DNA of 19,177 bases from a bacterium BMS3Bbin02 (GCA_002898115.1 BDTL01000278.1:1-19177), one strand, 5' to 3'; positions 6,723 through 13,913 are shown, counted from the stretch's first letter. A program made the numbers and translations. Notes: a model not told the origin generated them from the letters alone.

Positions 6723-7313
6723 ATGTTGTCCACCACGCCGCGTTTCACACCAGCTCTCATGCTTCGCCCATTTCGGCGACGCGATGTCGGGGCACTTGAG
6801 GAGGCCGTGAACGAATCCTTGCACGACCTCAAGCCGTGGCTGCCATGGGCTCAGGGCACCTACGGTCGCCACGACGCACTCCAGTACATCAAGGAGAGTC
6901 TCAACGCATGGAATGAGAACCGTGCGTTCGATTTCTCCATACGAGCGGCTGGCGATCCGTCTCGTCACCTCGGCAATGTCTCATTGTGGTTTACCTCTCA
7001 CGCCAACAAGAGCGGTGAGATCGGATACTGGGTGAGATCTGGATCATCACGTCAGGGAGTGTGCACCGAGGCTACGGCTCGACTCCTCGAGATTGCGTTC
7101 GACGAACTCGATATGCACAAAGTGACCCTGCGCATCGCCACCGGAAATCTCGGATCCGACAGGGTTGCACAGAAACTCGGTTTCTTCCATGAAGGGGTAC
7201 TCCGACAAGAGGTCCGGGTGGGCGAGGAGTGGCTGGATCATGCAGCCTGGTCGCTGCTTGCCGAGGAGTGGCGCGTCGAGCGTGCACGATACGCGACAAA
7301 CGGATGGGTATAG
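6723..7313 (+). CDS. GNAT N-acetyltransferase, RimJ/RimL type
   Basis: A 196-residue GNAT enzyme likely to acetylate a protein N-terminus or small amine using acetyl-CoA. The family opening L-R-P-F-R-R-R-D-V (14-22) and the acetyl-CoA loop R-Q-G-V-C-T-E-A (110-117) are present, followed by N-L-G-S-x-R-V-A-Q-K-L-G-F with the usual E-G-x-L-R-x-E-V ending. This is the ribosomal-protein serine/alanine acetyltransferase layout, but the substrate is unknown. No Shine-Dalgarno precedes the ATG. A TAGGCT -10-like hexamer at 6710-6715, seven bases upstream, would give a leaderless message, although no good -35 was found. Divergent from the NUDIX gene. Confidence 0.87.
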   Translation: MLSTTPRFTPALMLRPFRRRDVGALEEAVNESLHDLKPWLPWAQGTYGRHDALQYIKESLNAWNENRAFDFSIRAAGDPSRHLGNVSLWFTSHANKSGEIGYWVRSGSSRQGVCTEATARLLEIAFDELDMHKVTLRIATGNLGSDRVAQKLGFFHEGVLRQEVRVGEEWLDHAAWSLLAEEWRVERARYATNGWV

Positions 7314-7424
7314 GGCTCCAGTACGGCGGTAACCGGCGCCACCATCCATTGAGTCCGGGGTCCTTCGGGAACTAGAACACCCAGGTGTAACGTCTTCTCT
7401 TCGAAGCCGTGGGAGAATGCCCCC

Positions 7425-8153
7425 GTGAACGAAAATATCGTCCTCATAACTCAACGCATACTCTTCGCACTCATCGCCGTTGTGCTGTTTCTTGTTGCGT
7501 TTACCGCGTTTCGACAAATCATCGAGAACAACGACCCTGTCGCCATTGCGCCACCCACCACAGTCGTCGCGATTACCACAACAACGACGACTACCGCGGC
7601 TCCCCCCGCGACCGTAACGACCTCAACAGTGCCGCCATCAACAACCGTCGTGGTCGCCGGCTCCTGCACAATGCCGACACCGGCGGAGGACGGGGGCCGG
7701 TTGGTGAGGGTGTTCTATACATGCGGCTCACAACAGTTCCCTACCGCAGACACATCGGTTGTCCGCCGAGTCGAGCAGACGAATCGGTCGTTGACCGCGA
7801 CGCTGACCGAATTAGTGAAGGGCCCGACCGAAGCTGAGCGATCATCCGGATTCCGTTCGTTCTTCAATGCATCGACCGCTGACGCGTTTGATGCAGTGTT
7901 TCTGAACGATGGGAAGGCAACGGTCGAGTTCGCAAGGACGTTCCTCGAACGTCCGTTGAACGACAACGAGGCAGCGTTCTTCATTGCCTCAATGAACGCC
8001 AACGTGTTTCAGTTTGCATCGGTGGACTCGGCCGAATACCGCATAAATGGCAACTGCAACGCCTTCTGGGAACCTACGGGATCCCGGTGTGTGATCGTCA
8101 CTCGCGCCGACTGGGAAGCGCAGGTTCGGGAGTGGCGAAACGCCAACGGGTAA
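7425..8153 (+). CDS. Membrane-anchored GerMN-domain protein
   Basis: A 242-residue protein with one N-terminal membrane segment (about residues 8-27), then a Thr/Pro/Ala-rich spacer with a run of seven Thr, then a folded domain outside the membrane. The last half resembles GerMN, a domain first seen in spore germination protein GerM and also in actinobacterial LpqB: L-T-E-L-V-K-G-P-T-E-A-E, then a glycine/serine turn and F-L-N-D-G-K-A-T-V-E-F. Four Cys in the external part could form disulfides. There is no lipobox, so it is anchored by a transmembrane helix rather than lipid. The function of the domain is not established. Start is GTG at 7425; GGGAG is ten bases upstream, rather far, and no upstream ATG is in frame. 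Confidence 0.72.
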   Translation: MNENIVLITQRILFALIAVVLFLVAFTAFRQIIENNDPVAIAPPTTVVAITTTTTTTAAPPATVTTSTVPPSTTVVVAGSCTMPTPAEDGGRLVRVFYTCGSQQFPTADTSVVRRVEQTNRSLTATLTELVKGPTEAERSSGFRSFFNASTADAFDAVFLNDGKATVEFARTFLERPLNDNEAAFFIASMNANVFQFASVDSAEYRINGNCNAFWEPTGSRCVIVTRADWEAQVREWRNANG

Positions 8154-8367
8154 ACCCCAAAAAAACCACGAACGAAACCCTTTAAGGTTGCGCGATGTTG
8201 CCGACAGATTCTGTGCGAACGGGTAACCCCCGAAACGGCGAAGCGATATGGATCCGGCCAGGCATCACCACCATCGGTCGGCAATCTATTCCCTTCACAG
8301 GAGTTCCGTTAAGGATTCTCCTCGACACGTCGCTTTGCCACGGGGTTACAAGCACTTACGAGTGCGT
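8154..8367 (+). ncRNA. Structured gene-free stretch; candidate small RNA or 3' UTR
   Basis: This stretch between the GerMN gene and a strong + strand terminator has several self-complementary parts. TTGCCGAC (8198-8205) pairs with GTCGGCAA (8277-8284), closing about 71 bases. Inside, gggtaaccc, ccgaaacgg and cgatatgg/ccatcg could form smaller stems. GCACT-TACG-AGTGC (8352-8365) sits immediately before the terminator. I do not recognise a known riboswitch, tRNA, SRP RNA or 6S RNA. An ORF of 63 codons (8195-8386) overlaps it with only a weak AAGG upstream; its product resembles nothing I know. Confidence 0.3.
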
Positions 8368-8407
8368 AATGAGGGTGAGGCGTTAAGCCTCACCCTCATT
8401 TCTTTTT
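8368..8407 (+). terminator. Strong intrinsic terminator (+ strand)
   Basis: Perfect 14-base arms, aatgagggtgaggc (8368-8381) and its complement (8387-8400), with a five-base loop, followed by TCTTTTT (8401-8407). It ends transcripts arriving from the GerMN gene or a small RNA gene between them. Confidence 0.92.
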
Positions 8408-8408
8408 C

Positions 8409-8448
8409 CGTTTCGGCATCCAATCGTGCACAGATGGACGCCAAAACG
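8409..8448. repeat. Imperfect palindrome between two terminators
   Basis: Arms 8409-8425 and 8433-8448 pair with two G-U positions and one bulged base around a seven-base loop. There is no T-run on either side that belongs to it. On the minus strand its core TGGCGTCCA...ATTGGA matches the arms of the palindrome at 1348-1395, and its CGTTTTGG start matches the hairpin at 5206-5260. Confidence 0.5.
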
Positions 8449-8482
8449 AAGAGAGGGGCCCCGGATTGCTCCGAGACCCCTC
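8441..8482 (-). terminator. Intrinsic terminator of groEL
   Basis: Reading the minus strand, arms gaggggtctcgga (8482-8470) and tccggggcccctc (8465-8453) form 13 pairs, two of them G-U, closed by a GCAA tetraloop. The moderately T-rich TCTTCGTTTTGG follows. It begins 25 bases beyond the groEL stop codon. Confidence 0.82.
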
Positions 8483-8506
8483 CGTCACATCTGGTGATGA
8501 CGTGAC

Positions 8507-10144
8507 TTACATCATGCCGCCCATGCCACCATCGTGGCCATGACCGCCGCCGATCGGCTCGTCAACAGCAACCTCGGCCACGATGGCCTCGGTTGTGATG
8601 AGGAGTGACGCAATAGATGCAGCGTTCTGCACCGTTGCACGAGTCACCTTGGCCGGGTCAATGATGCCGGATACCATCAGGTCCTCGTATGTACCGGTTG
8701 CGGCGTTGAAGCCGGAACCGTCGGTAGCCGAGAGCACGTTGTTCACCACAACCCCACCCTCGAAACCGGCGTTTGTGGCAATCTGGCGGATCGGAGCCTC
8801 AAGGGCACGACCCACCAACGCCCGACCGGCCTTCACGTCATCGGTGTTGCCGCGAAGAGTCCCGATCGCGTCACGCGCACGGAGCAGCGAAACACCACCA
8901 CCGGGGACAATGCCCTCTTCGATGGCCGCACGAGTCGCCAGGATGGCGTCCTCGATGCGGTGCTTGCGCTCTTTGGCCTCAACCTCGGTAGCAGCGCCGA
9001 CCTTGAGGACCGCGACACCACCGGAAAGCTTCGCAAGACGCTCGCTGAGCTTCTCACGATCCCAGTCGGAGTCGCTGTTCTCGATCTCCTGGCGAATCTG
9101 CGCGACACGAGCGCTGACGTCGGCCTTGGAGCCGCCGCCATCAACGATTGTGGTGGCGTCCTTGGTGACGACAACCTTGCGTGCGCGACCGAGCATGTCA
9201 ACAGTGACACCGTCGAGCTTCAACCCGACCTCTTCCGAGATCACAGTTGCACCTGTGAGGATCGCAATATCCTGCAACATCGCCTTGCGGCGTTCGCCGA
9301 ACCCGGGAGCCTTCACCGCTACGGACGAGAACGTGCCACGAAGACGGTTCACCACAAGCGTTGCAAGGGCCTCGCCCTCGACATCCTCAGCGAGGACCAT
9401 TATGGCCTTACCCGTTTGACTGACCTTCTCAAGGACAGGAAGCAGGTCCTGCACGGATCCGATCTTCTGGTCTGCAATGAGGATGTAGGCGTCCTCAAGT
9501 ACAGCCTCTTGGCGATCGGCATCTGTGATGAAGTACGGAGAGATGTAGCCCTTGTCGAACTGCATACCCTCGGTGATCTCCAGCTCAACACCAAAAGTCT
9601 GGCTGTCCTCAACGGTAATGACGCCTTCGCCGCCTACCTTCGAGAGCGCGTCAGCGATCGAATCACCGATGGATGGATCTGCCGCGGAGTTGCCGGCGAC
9701 ATAAGCCATCTTGGCCTTGTCGTTGGCGCCTACCTCTTCGGACATTTCGGCGATAGCGCCGACGACCTTGTCAACGGCTTCGTTGATGCCCTGGCGTAGC
9801 TCCATGGGGTTCGCGCCGGCAGCGACAAGACGGAGTCCGTCTTGCACCATTGCCTGAGCGAGCACAGTTGCCGTCGTAGTCCCGTCACCGGCGACCGAGT
9901 TGGTCTTGTCGGCGACTTCCTTGGCGAGCTGGGCGCCCATGTTCTCAAACACATCGTCGAGCTCGATCTCCTTAGCAATGGTGACACCATCGTTTGTGAT
10001 CGTGGGTGCACCCCACTTTTTTTCGAGAACGACGTTGCGGCCCTTCGGACCGAGCGTTACTTTTACTGCGTCGGCAAGTTTGTCGACGCCGGCTTGAAGA
10101 CCACGACGGGCCTCTTCACCGAATTGAATTTCTTTTGCAGCCAT
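8507..10144 (-). CDS. groEL: 60 kDa chaperonin GroEL
   Basis: GroEL assembles into double heptameric rings and folds proteins in an ATP cycle with GroES. The 545-residue length is standard. It starts M-A-A-K-E-I-Q-F-G and contains V-T-L-G-P-K-G-R-N-V near residue 30 and the nucleotide-binding G-D-G-T-T-T-A-T-V-L-A (86-96). It ends in G-G-G-H-G-H-D-G-G-M-G-G-M-M. That tail combines the Gly-Met repeat of the main chaperonin with two His residues; in mycobacteria the copy next to groES has a His-rich tail and the separate copy a Gly-Met tail. GGAGG precedes the ATG and groES ends 14 bases upstream, so the two form one CIRCE-controlled operon. Confidence 0.98.
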   Translation of the reverse strand: MAAKEIQFGEEARRGLQAGVDKLADAVKVTLGPKGRNVVLEKKWGAPTITNDGVTIAKEIELDDVFENMGAQLAKEVADKTNSVAGDGTTTATVLAQAMVQDGLRLVAAGANPMELRQGINEAVDKVVGAIAEMSEEVGANDKAKMAYVAGNSAADPSIGDSIADALSKVGGEGVITVEDSQTFGVELEITEGMQFDKGYISPYFITDADRQEAVLEDAYILIADQKIGSVQDLLPVLEKVSQTGKAIMVLAEDVEGEALATLVVNRLRGTFSSVAVKAPGFGERRKAMLQDIAILTGATVISEEVGLKLDGVTVDMLGRARKVVVTKDATTIVDGGGSKADVSARVAQIRQEIENSDSDWDREKLSERLAKLSGGVAVLKVGAATEVEAKERKHRIEDAILATRAAIEEGIVPGGGVSLLRARDAIGTLRGNTDDVKAGRALVGRALEAPIRQIATNAGFEGGVVVNNVLSATDGSGFNAATGTYEDLMVSGIIDPAKVTRATVQNAASIASLLITTEAIVAEVAVDEPIGGGHGHDGGMGGMM

Positions 10145-10158
10145 GTAGTTAGTTCCTC

Positions 10159-10446
10159 CTAACCCAACACAGCGAGTACGTCACGGGCAGAAAGGATCAA
10201 ATAGTCCTCGCCCTCGTACTTGACTTCGGTTCCGCCGTACTTCGAGTAGAAGACAACATCACCAACATTGACATCGAGCGGTACGCGCTCACCATCTTCA
10301 AAGAGACCTGGTCCGACAGCGAGCACTTCGCCCAACTGTGGTTTCTCTTTGGCCGTATCGGGAATAACGATGCCACTTGCAGTGCGCTGCTCGTCTTCTT
10401 CCCGCGGCTCCACGACGATACGATCGCCGAGAGGCTTAAGGTTCAT
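10159..10446 (-). CDS. groES: 10 kDa co-chaperonin GroES
   Basis: GroES forms the heptameric lid of the GroEL chamber. It has 95 residues, with the usual start L-K-P-L-G-D-R-I-V-V and the mobile loop that contacts GroEL (E-Q-R-T-A-S-G-I-V-I-P-D near 19-30), followed by K-E-K-P-Q-L-G-E-V-L-A-V-G-P-G. AAAGGAGG stands nine bases before the ATG. It is the first gene of the groES-groEL pair, behind two CIRCE operators. tsaD ends about 110 bases upstream on the same strand. Confidence 0.98.
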   Translation of the reverse strand: MNLKPLGDRIVVEPREEDEQRTASGIVIPDTAKEKPQLGEVLAVGPGLFEDGERVPLDVNVGDVVFYSKYGGTEVKYEGEDYLILSARDVLAVLG

Positions 10447-10470
10447 TCCGACTTCCTCCTTTAAGGCTGG

Positions 10471-10497
10471 TTAGCAGTCGGGTGCATTGATTGCTAA
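10471..10497 (-). promoter_or_regulatory. CIRCE operator, groES-proximal copy
   Basis: TTAGCAGTC, nine bases, GATTGCTAA. Each half differs by one base from the CIRCE consensus TTAGCACTC-N9-GAGTGCTAA, the binding site of the heat-shock repressor HrcA. It lies 24 bases before the groES ATG, inside the expected 5' untranslated region. Confidence 0.8.
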
Positions 10498-10503
10498 CCC
10501 AGC

Positions 10504-10530
10504 GTAGCACTCTCCCGTTCCGAGTGCTAA
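10504..10530 (-). promoter_or_regulatory. CIRCE operator, distal copy, overlapping the groES promoter
   Basis: GTAGCACTC, nine bases, GAGTGCTAA: only the first base departs from the CIRCE consensus. Centre-to-centre distance to the proximal copy is 33 bases, about three helical turns. On the minus strand a possible promoter, TTAGCA with an 18-base spacer to TACGCT, lies within this operator, so HrcA bound here would block RNA polymerase. The promoter hexamers are weak matches; the operator is clear. Confidence 0.93.
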
Positions 10531-10557
10531 CTCTGATAGTGGAGAATCTTTCGCGGT

Positions 10558-11568
10558 CTACTGACCGATTTTCAGGTTCGGATCGACATCACTGCCCCAC
10601 GGCGTAAACACCCCGCGGTCGTAGTGATACCGCCCGGCAGCAGCGATCATCGCGCCGTTGTCGGTACACAACTGCGGACTCGGGAGCAACAGGTTTACCC
10701 CGCGCCGATCGGCCTCTTCCTGAAGTTTCTGCCGGAGACGCCGGTTCGCCAGCACTCCGCCGCCCCCGGCGACAATCTCAACGCCGGTGGCTTCGACGGC
10801 ATTGAAAGTCTTACTCACGATCGAGTCGACGATCGCTTCTTGGATTGAGGCACACACATCTTCGAGCGGCGGGACACTGTTGGCCGTCTTCGCCTTCTCG
10901 AGAAACGTTACGACCGACGTCTTGAGTCCTGAAAATGAAAAGTCGTATGGGCGACCTTGCATTGGTCTGGGGAACGATATTGCATCCGGGTCTCCACCGG
11001 TGGCATAGAGATCGATCGCCGGACCCCCGGGGTAACCGAGGCCCATGAAGCGGGCGAGTTTGTCGAAGGCCTCCCCGGCGGCGTCGTCGAGTGTTTGGCC
11101 CATCACGTGGTACTCGCCCCATGCACGCATGTGCACGATCATCGAGTGGCCGCCGGACACCAGGACCACAACTGCCGGCGGCTCGTAGTCACTGTGATCT
11201 AACAGCGGCGCAAACAGATGGCCCTCCATGTGGTCGACACCGATTAACGGTTTACCGAGGGTCCACGCCATCGTCTTGCCGTAGGCGTACCCAACGGCGA
11301 GGGCACCGACGAGGCCGGGGCCACGTGTCACCGCAACCGCATCGAGTTCGTCGTGGTGAATGGCGGCCTGGTTCAGTGCCTGATGCACAAGAGGACGAAT
11401 CGCCTCGACGTGTGCCCTGGCAGCAATCTCCGGAAGAATCCCTCCAAACCTTGCATGTTCGTCAACCTGCGTCGCAAGGACGCAAGACAACACCTCATTC
11501 CCCGAAAGGACCGCAACGCCGGTCTCGTCACAACTTGTCTCGATACCGAGTATCAGCGGTTCGCTCAT
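10558..11568 (-). CDS. tsaD: tRNA N6-adenosine threonylcarbamoyltransferase TsaD
   Basis: TsaD transfers the threonylcarbamoyl group to A37 of ANN-decoding tRNAs (t6A), acting with TsaB and TsaE. From ATG 11568 it is 336 residues, the usual size. It shows I-L-G-I-E-T-S-C-D-E-T-G-V-A-V (7-20), the metal-binding H-M-E-G-H (His113, His117), L-V-S-G-G-H-S (136-142) and, near the end, C-T-D-N-G-A-M with the metal Asp. The frame is open another 25 codons upstream, but the chosen ATG has GGAGG five bases before it, overlaps the rimI stop as ATGA, and starts at the conserved segment. Downstream is the CIRCE-controlled groE operon. Confidence 0.97.
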   Translation of the reverse strand: MSEPLILGIETSCDETGVAVLSGNEVLSCVLATQVDEHARFGGILPEIAARAHVEAIRPLVHQALNQAAIHHDELDAVAVTRGPGLVGALAVGYAYGKTMAWTLGKPLIGVDHMEGHLFAPLLDHSDYEPPAVVVLVSGGHSMIVHMRAWGEYHVMGQTLDDAAGEAFDKLARFMGLGYPGGPAIDLYATGGDPDAISFPRPMQGRPYDFSFSGLKTSVVTFLEKAKTANSVPPLEDVCASIQEAIVDSIVSKTFNAVEATGVEIVAGGGGVLANRRLRQKLQEEADRRGVNLLLPSPQLCTDNGAMIAAAGRYHYDRGVFTPWGSDVDPNLKIGQ

Positions 11569-12065
11569 GCTGCCTCCTCCAACGCGGCGCGAATCGCCGA
11601 TAGTCGTGCGGCGTAGTCGTCGGTGTCGATATCGATCGCCCACATGACCAACGCGTCCTCATCGCGGTAGTAGTTCTTTCGAAGTCCGACCGGCGAAAAG
11701 CCAAACCGCTCGTAGAGCTGCCGGGCTGCCTCGTTCGACACTCGCACCTCCAACGTGAGATGCCGTGCGCCGGATGCAAGTGCGCGGTCAACCAGATGAA
11801 TCATCAGGTGAGTCCCGACACGACGCTGACGGGCCTCCGGGTCAACGGCAACAGTCGTGACATGGGCGTCCTCAGCAACTATCAGGAGTCCGGCGTAGGC
11901 AACGATCCGATCGCCGAGCTCCGCGACGATGTAGGTACGAGAGTCGAGCGCGAGCTCGTCGTAGAAGACCCGCATTGACCATGGCTGGGGGTACACGACC
12001 CGCTCGAGCGCAGCGACTATCGGGATATCCGCAACAGTCATTTCTCGAATCCGTACACCACTCAT
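11565..12065 (-). CDS. rimI: Ribosomal protein S18 alanine N-acetyltransferase RimI
   Basis: A GNAT enzyme of 166 residues, expected to acetylate the N-terminal alanine of ribosomal protein S18. The core contains V-T-T-V-A-V-D-P-E-A-R-Q-R-R-V-G-T-H-L-M, where R-R-V-G-T-H is the acetyl-CoA loop. L-E-V-R-V-S-N-E-A-A-R-Q-L-Y-E-R-F-G-F follows, with R-K-N-Y-Y ahead of the C-terminus, the typical RimI ending. The start at 12065 overlaps the tsaB stop by four bases (ATGA), and the gene ends in the tsaD start the same way. Placement between tsaB and tsaD is the usual one and supports RimI over a generic acetyltransferase. The 16-codon upstream extension of the frame is rejected. Confidence 0.92.
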   Translation of the reverse strand: MSGVRIREMTVADIPIVAALERVVYPQPWSMRVFYDELALDSRTYIVAELGDRIVAYAGLLIVAEDAHVTTVAVDPEARQRRVGTHLMIHLVDRALASGARHLTLEVRVSNEAARQLYERFGFSPVGLRKNYYRDEDALVMWAIDIDTDDYAARLSAIRAALEEAA

Positions 12066-12781
12066 TGGGTTTCCGATCCCGGCCAGATGCCCTCTTCTCG
12101 AAACTCCGCCCACCGGATAACAGCATCGGGCTCGCGCATGTATCGCGGTCGGACCTCATCGACCGATGAATACTCACCGGACTGCACACGCAAGTTCGCT
12201 ATCTCAAGAATCACATCTGCGGTCGGGTAGCGCGGGCGACCCTGCTTGGCTCGCTGGACACCACGGAGGAATCCATCACCCACAGCGGCGACATCCCCCA
12301 CAACAAGTGTCTCGATCCCGTCGCTCGAGAGCAATGCTTGGAATTCGCTTACCGAGACGACCTGGGCCGGACCGTCTGTCACGACACCGCCCGGTACCGG
12401 CATGAAGGCCTGAGTCGCAACCTGGTTGCGGCGCATGTCAACGACGGGCCAAATGCGACGACGTCCCGTAGCGGCTCGCCAGGCAAGGGCCGTCAGTGAA
12501 CCGACAGGGATGATGGGAACACCCAATGAAGCCGCCACCGCTTGAGCGGCCGCGATACCGATTCTGAGACCGGTGTACGGCCCGGGTCCTACGTCAACAG
12601 CAACCGCGTCAATGTCGCGGGGGGTCCAGCCAACCTGATCGAAACACATATCGATCGCCGGAGTAAGAAATGAAAGGTGGCCCGTCCGATCCACTCGCAG
12701 GTTCATCGCCAAGAGATTGTCGCCCTCGCCGACCGCGACGGACGAGGCAGGAGTCGCGGTATCGATTGCAAGGATCTTCAC
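12062..12781 (-). CDS. tsaB: t6A biosynthesis protein TsaB (YeaZ)
   Basis: TsaB is the inactive ASKHA-fold partner that binds TsaD and helps recruit TsaE for t6A synthesis. It is 239 residues long. M-K-I-L-A-I-D-T-A-T starts the first strand, and V-G-P-G-P-Y-T-G-L-R-I-G (64-75) is the family signature. As is normal for TsaB, the metal-binding histidine pair of TsaD is absent. The start is GTG, overlapping the tsaE stop in GTGA (12778-12781), so it is read by coupling to tsaE. The C-terminal part after residue 110 is variable, as in relatives. Confidence 0.94.
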   Translation of the reverse strand: MKILAIDTATPASSVAVGEGDNLLAMNLRVDRTGHLSFLTPAIDMCFDQVGWTPRDIDAVAVDVGPGPYTGLRIGIAAAQAVAASLGVPIIPVGSLTALAWRAATGRRRIWPVVDMRRNQVATQAFMPVPGGVVTDGPAQVVSVSEFQALLSSDGIETLVVGDVAAVGDGFLRGVQRAKQGRPRYPTADVILEIANLRVQSGEYSSVDEVRPRYMREPDAVIRWAEFREEGIWPGSETQ

Positions 12782-13239
12782 GGCAGCACCCGATCAATCT
12801 GCCGGGTTTGCCAGGTCCCTTTTGGCTCGAAAACTATTGCCCTACTTGTCTCAGAAAGATGGTCGATACGAATGTTGAGGTGGTCGGACCCGATGCTCGA
12901 CTCGACCGCTTCACCCCATTCAACGATGAGAACGCCCGGGTTATCCATCAGATCCAGGTCCGCGAGTTCTGCGGTACCACCAAGGCGGTACGCGTCTACA
13001 TGGGTGAGCCGAAGAAAACCGACGTACTGCTTCACTATGACAAATGTCGGGCTGGTCACCGGATCGGTGATGCCAAGCCCCTCGGCCACACCGCCGACAA
13101 ACAGTGTCTTACCCGCGCCAAGGCGACCATTCAGCAACACAACATCACCGTCGGTGAGGAGCGGAGCGAGACGCCGGCCAAGCGCGAATGTCGCCTCTGG
13201 TGACTCAACAGTGATGGAAAACGGGGCACAAATGTTCAA
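12778..13239 (-). CDS. tsaE: tRNA t6A biosynthesis ATPase TsaE
   Basis: A P-loop ATPase of 153 residues that drives turnover of the TsaBD complex. Walker A is G-R-L-G-A-G-K-T (38-45), S-P-T-F (63-66) is the family's nucleotide-sensing segment, H-V-D-A-Y-R lies at 80-85, and V-E-W-G-E (106-110) carries the Walker B-type acid. The start codon is TTG at 13239, overlapping the preceding glycosylase stop codon as TTGA. No Shine-Dalgarno is visible, so translation probably depends on ribosomes ending the upstream gene. No better in-frame start is available before the conserved residues. Confidence 0.94.
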   Translation of the reverse strand: MNICAPFSITVESPEATFALGRRLAPLLTDGDVVLLNGRLGAGKTLFVGGVAEGLGITDPVTSPTFVIVKQYVGFLRLTHVDAYRLGGTAELADLDLMDNPGVLIVEWGEAVESSIGSDHLNIRIDHLSETSRAIVFEPKGTWQTRQIDRVLP

Positions 13240-13913
13240 AAGAGGTCTAGCTGCTCGGGATCGTGCTTCTCGGGTTGATGAGGGATCGATGGCGGGAGTT
13301 CCGTTGTCTTCATCATATTGCGCTCAGTATCGTCGAGAATCCCTTGGATGCGGGTGAAATCCTCTCGCATCGCTTCGAGCACCCTGGCGCTACCACGGAG
13401 CGCCGCAGCAGGATGAAACGTCGGCACAAGATATCGACCCCACCAAGGGTACGCCTGCCCACGGAGCTTGGTAATACCGACATCCGTGTTTAGTAACAGC
13501 TTCGACGAGAAATTGCCGAGTGTTACGACGACTGTCGGGTCAATGAGGACGAGCTGCTGTCTGAGATAGGGTTTGCACGTCTCGATTTCCACAGGACGTG
13601 GATCACGGTTCCCCGGCGGGCGACATTTCACGACATTGGCGATGTAGACGTCATTGCGCTCACGTCCGATCTCCGCAAGCAGCGTGTCGAGAAGCGCACC
13701 GGAACGCCCGACAAAGGGCAGCCCCTGCTCATCTTCGTTCTTGCCGGGACCCTCTCCTACGATGACGAGCGAAGCGTTGGGATCACCGGCGCCGAACACA
13801 ACCGTGGTCCGAGTTGCCGCGAGTTCGCATTGAGTACACGACGCAGCCCGGTCCGCAAGGATTGTGAGTTCCGCGGCCCTCAGGTGAACATCGTCGTTAG
13901 CACCATATGACAT
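13236..13913 (-). CDS. Family 4 (Fe-S) uracil-DNA glycosylase with C-terminal QLDLF
   Basis: Removes uracil from DNA in base-excision repair. From ATG 13913 it is 225 residues. Motif 1 is G-E-G-P-G-K-N-E-D-E-Q-G-L-P-F-V-G (53-69) and motif 2 is H-P-A-A (168-171). Cys26, Cys29, Cys97 and Cys113 form the four-cysteine set expected to hold a [4Fe-4S] cluster. After the catalytic domain (about 190) comes a polar, probably disordered tail ending E-Q-L-D-L-F, which matches the beta sliding-clamp-binding consensus QL(S/D)LF. The stop codon overlaps the TTG start of tsaE. Two further codons upstream (GTG, TTG) could also serve as start; none has a good SD. It heads the t6A/rimI operon and is divergent from the LuxR gene. 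Confidence 0.93.
   Translation of the reverse strand: MSYGANDDVHLRAAELTILADRAASCTQCELAATRTTVVFGAGDPNASLVIVGEGPGKNEDEQGLPFVGRSGALLDTLLAEIGRERNDVYIANVVKCRPPGNRDPRPVEIETCKPYLRQQLVLIDPTVVVTLGNFSSKLLLNTDVGITKLRGQAYPWWGRYLVPTFHPAAALRGSARVLEAMREDFTRIQGILDDTERNMMKTTELPPSIPHQPEKHDPEQLDLF

Noticed and set aside
8154..8367. tRNA or known riboswitch (c-di-AMP, c-di-GMP, glycine, cobalamin) in the structured stretch
   Set aside because: No T-loop, CCA-type acceptor or class-specific consensus was found by eye.
8195..8386. 63-codon ORF ending in the terminator loop
   Set aside because: Only a weak AAGG upstream, no recognisable features in the product, and the region is dominated by RNA structure. Kept as a remark, not called as a gene.
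8583..9799. Long ORFs of 278 and 279 codons opposite groEL
   Set aside because: Antisense to a highly conserved gene with strong codon bias, which commonly leaves long open shadow frames; no family features.
12677..13357. 226-codon plus-strand ORF across tsaB, tsaE and the glycosylase
   Set aside because: It crosses three well-supported genes on the other strand and has no conserved features.
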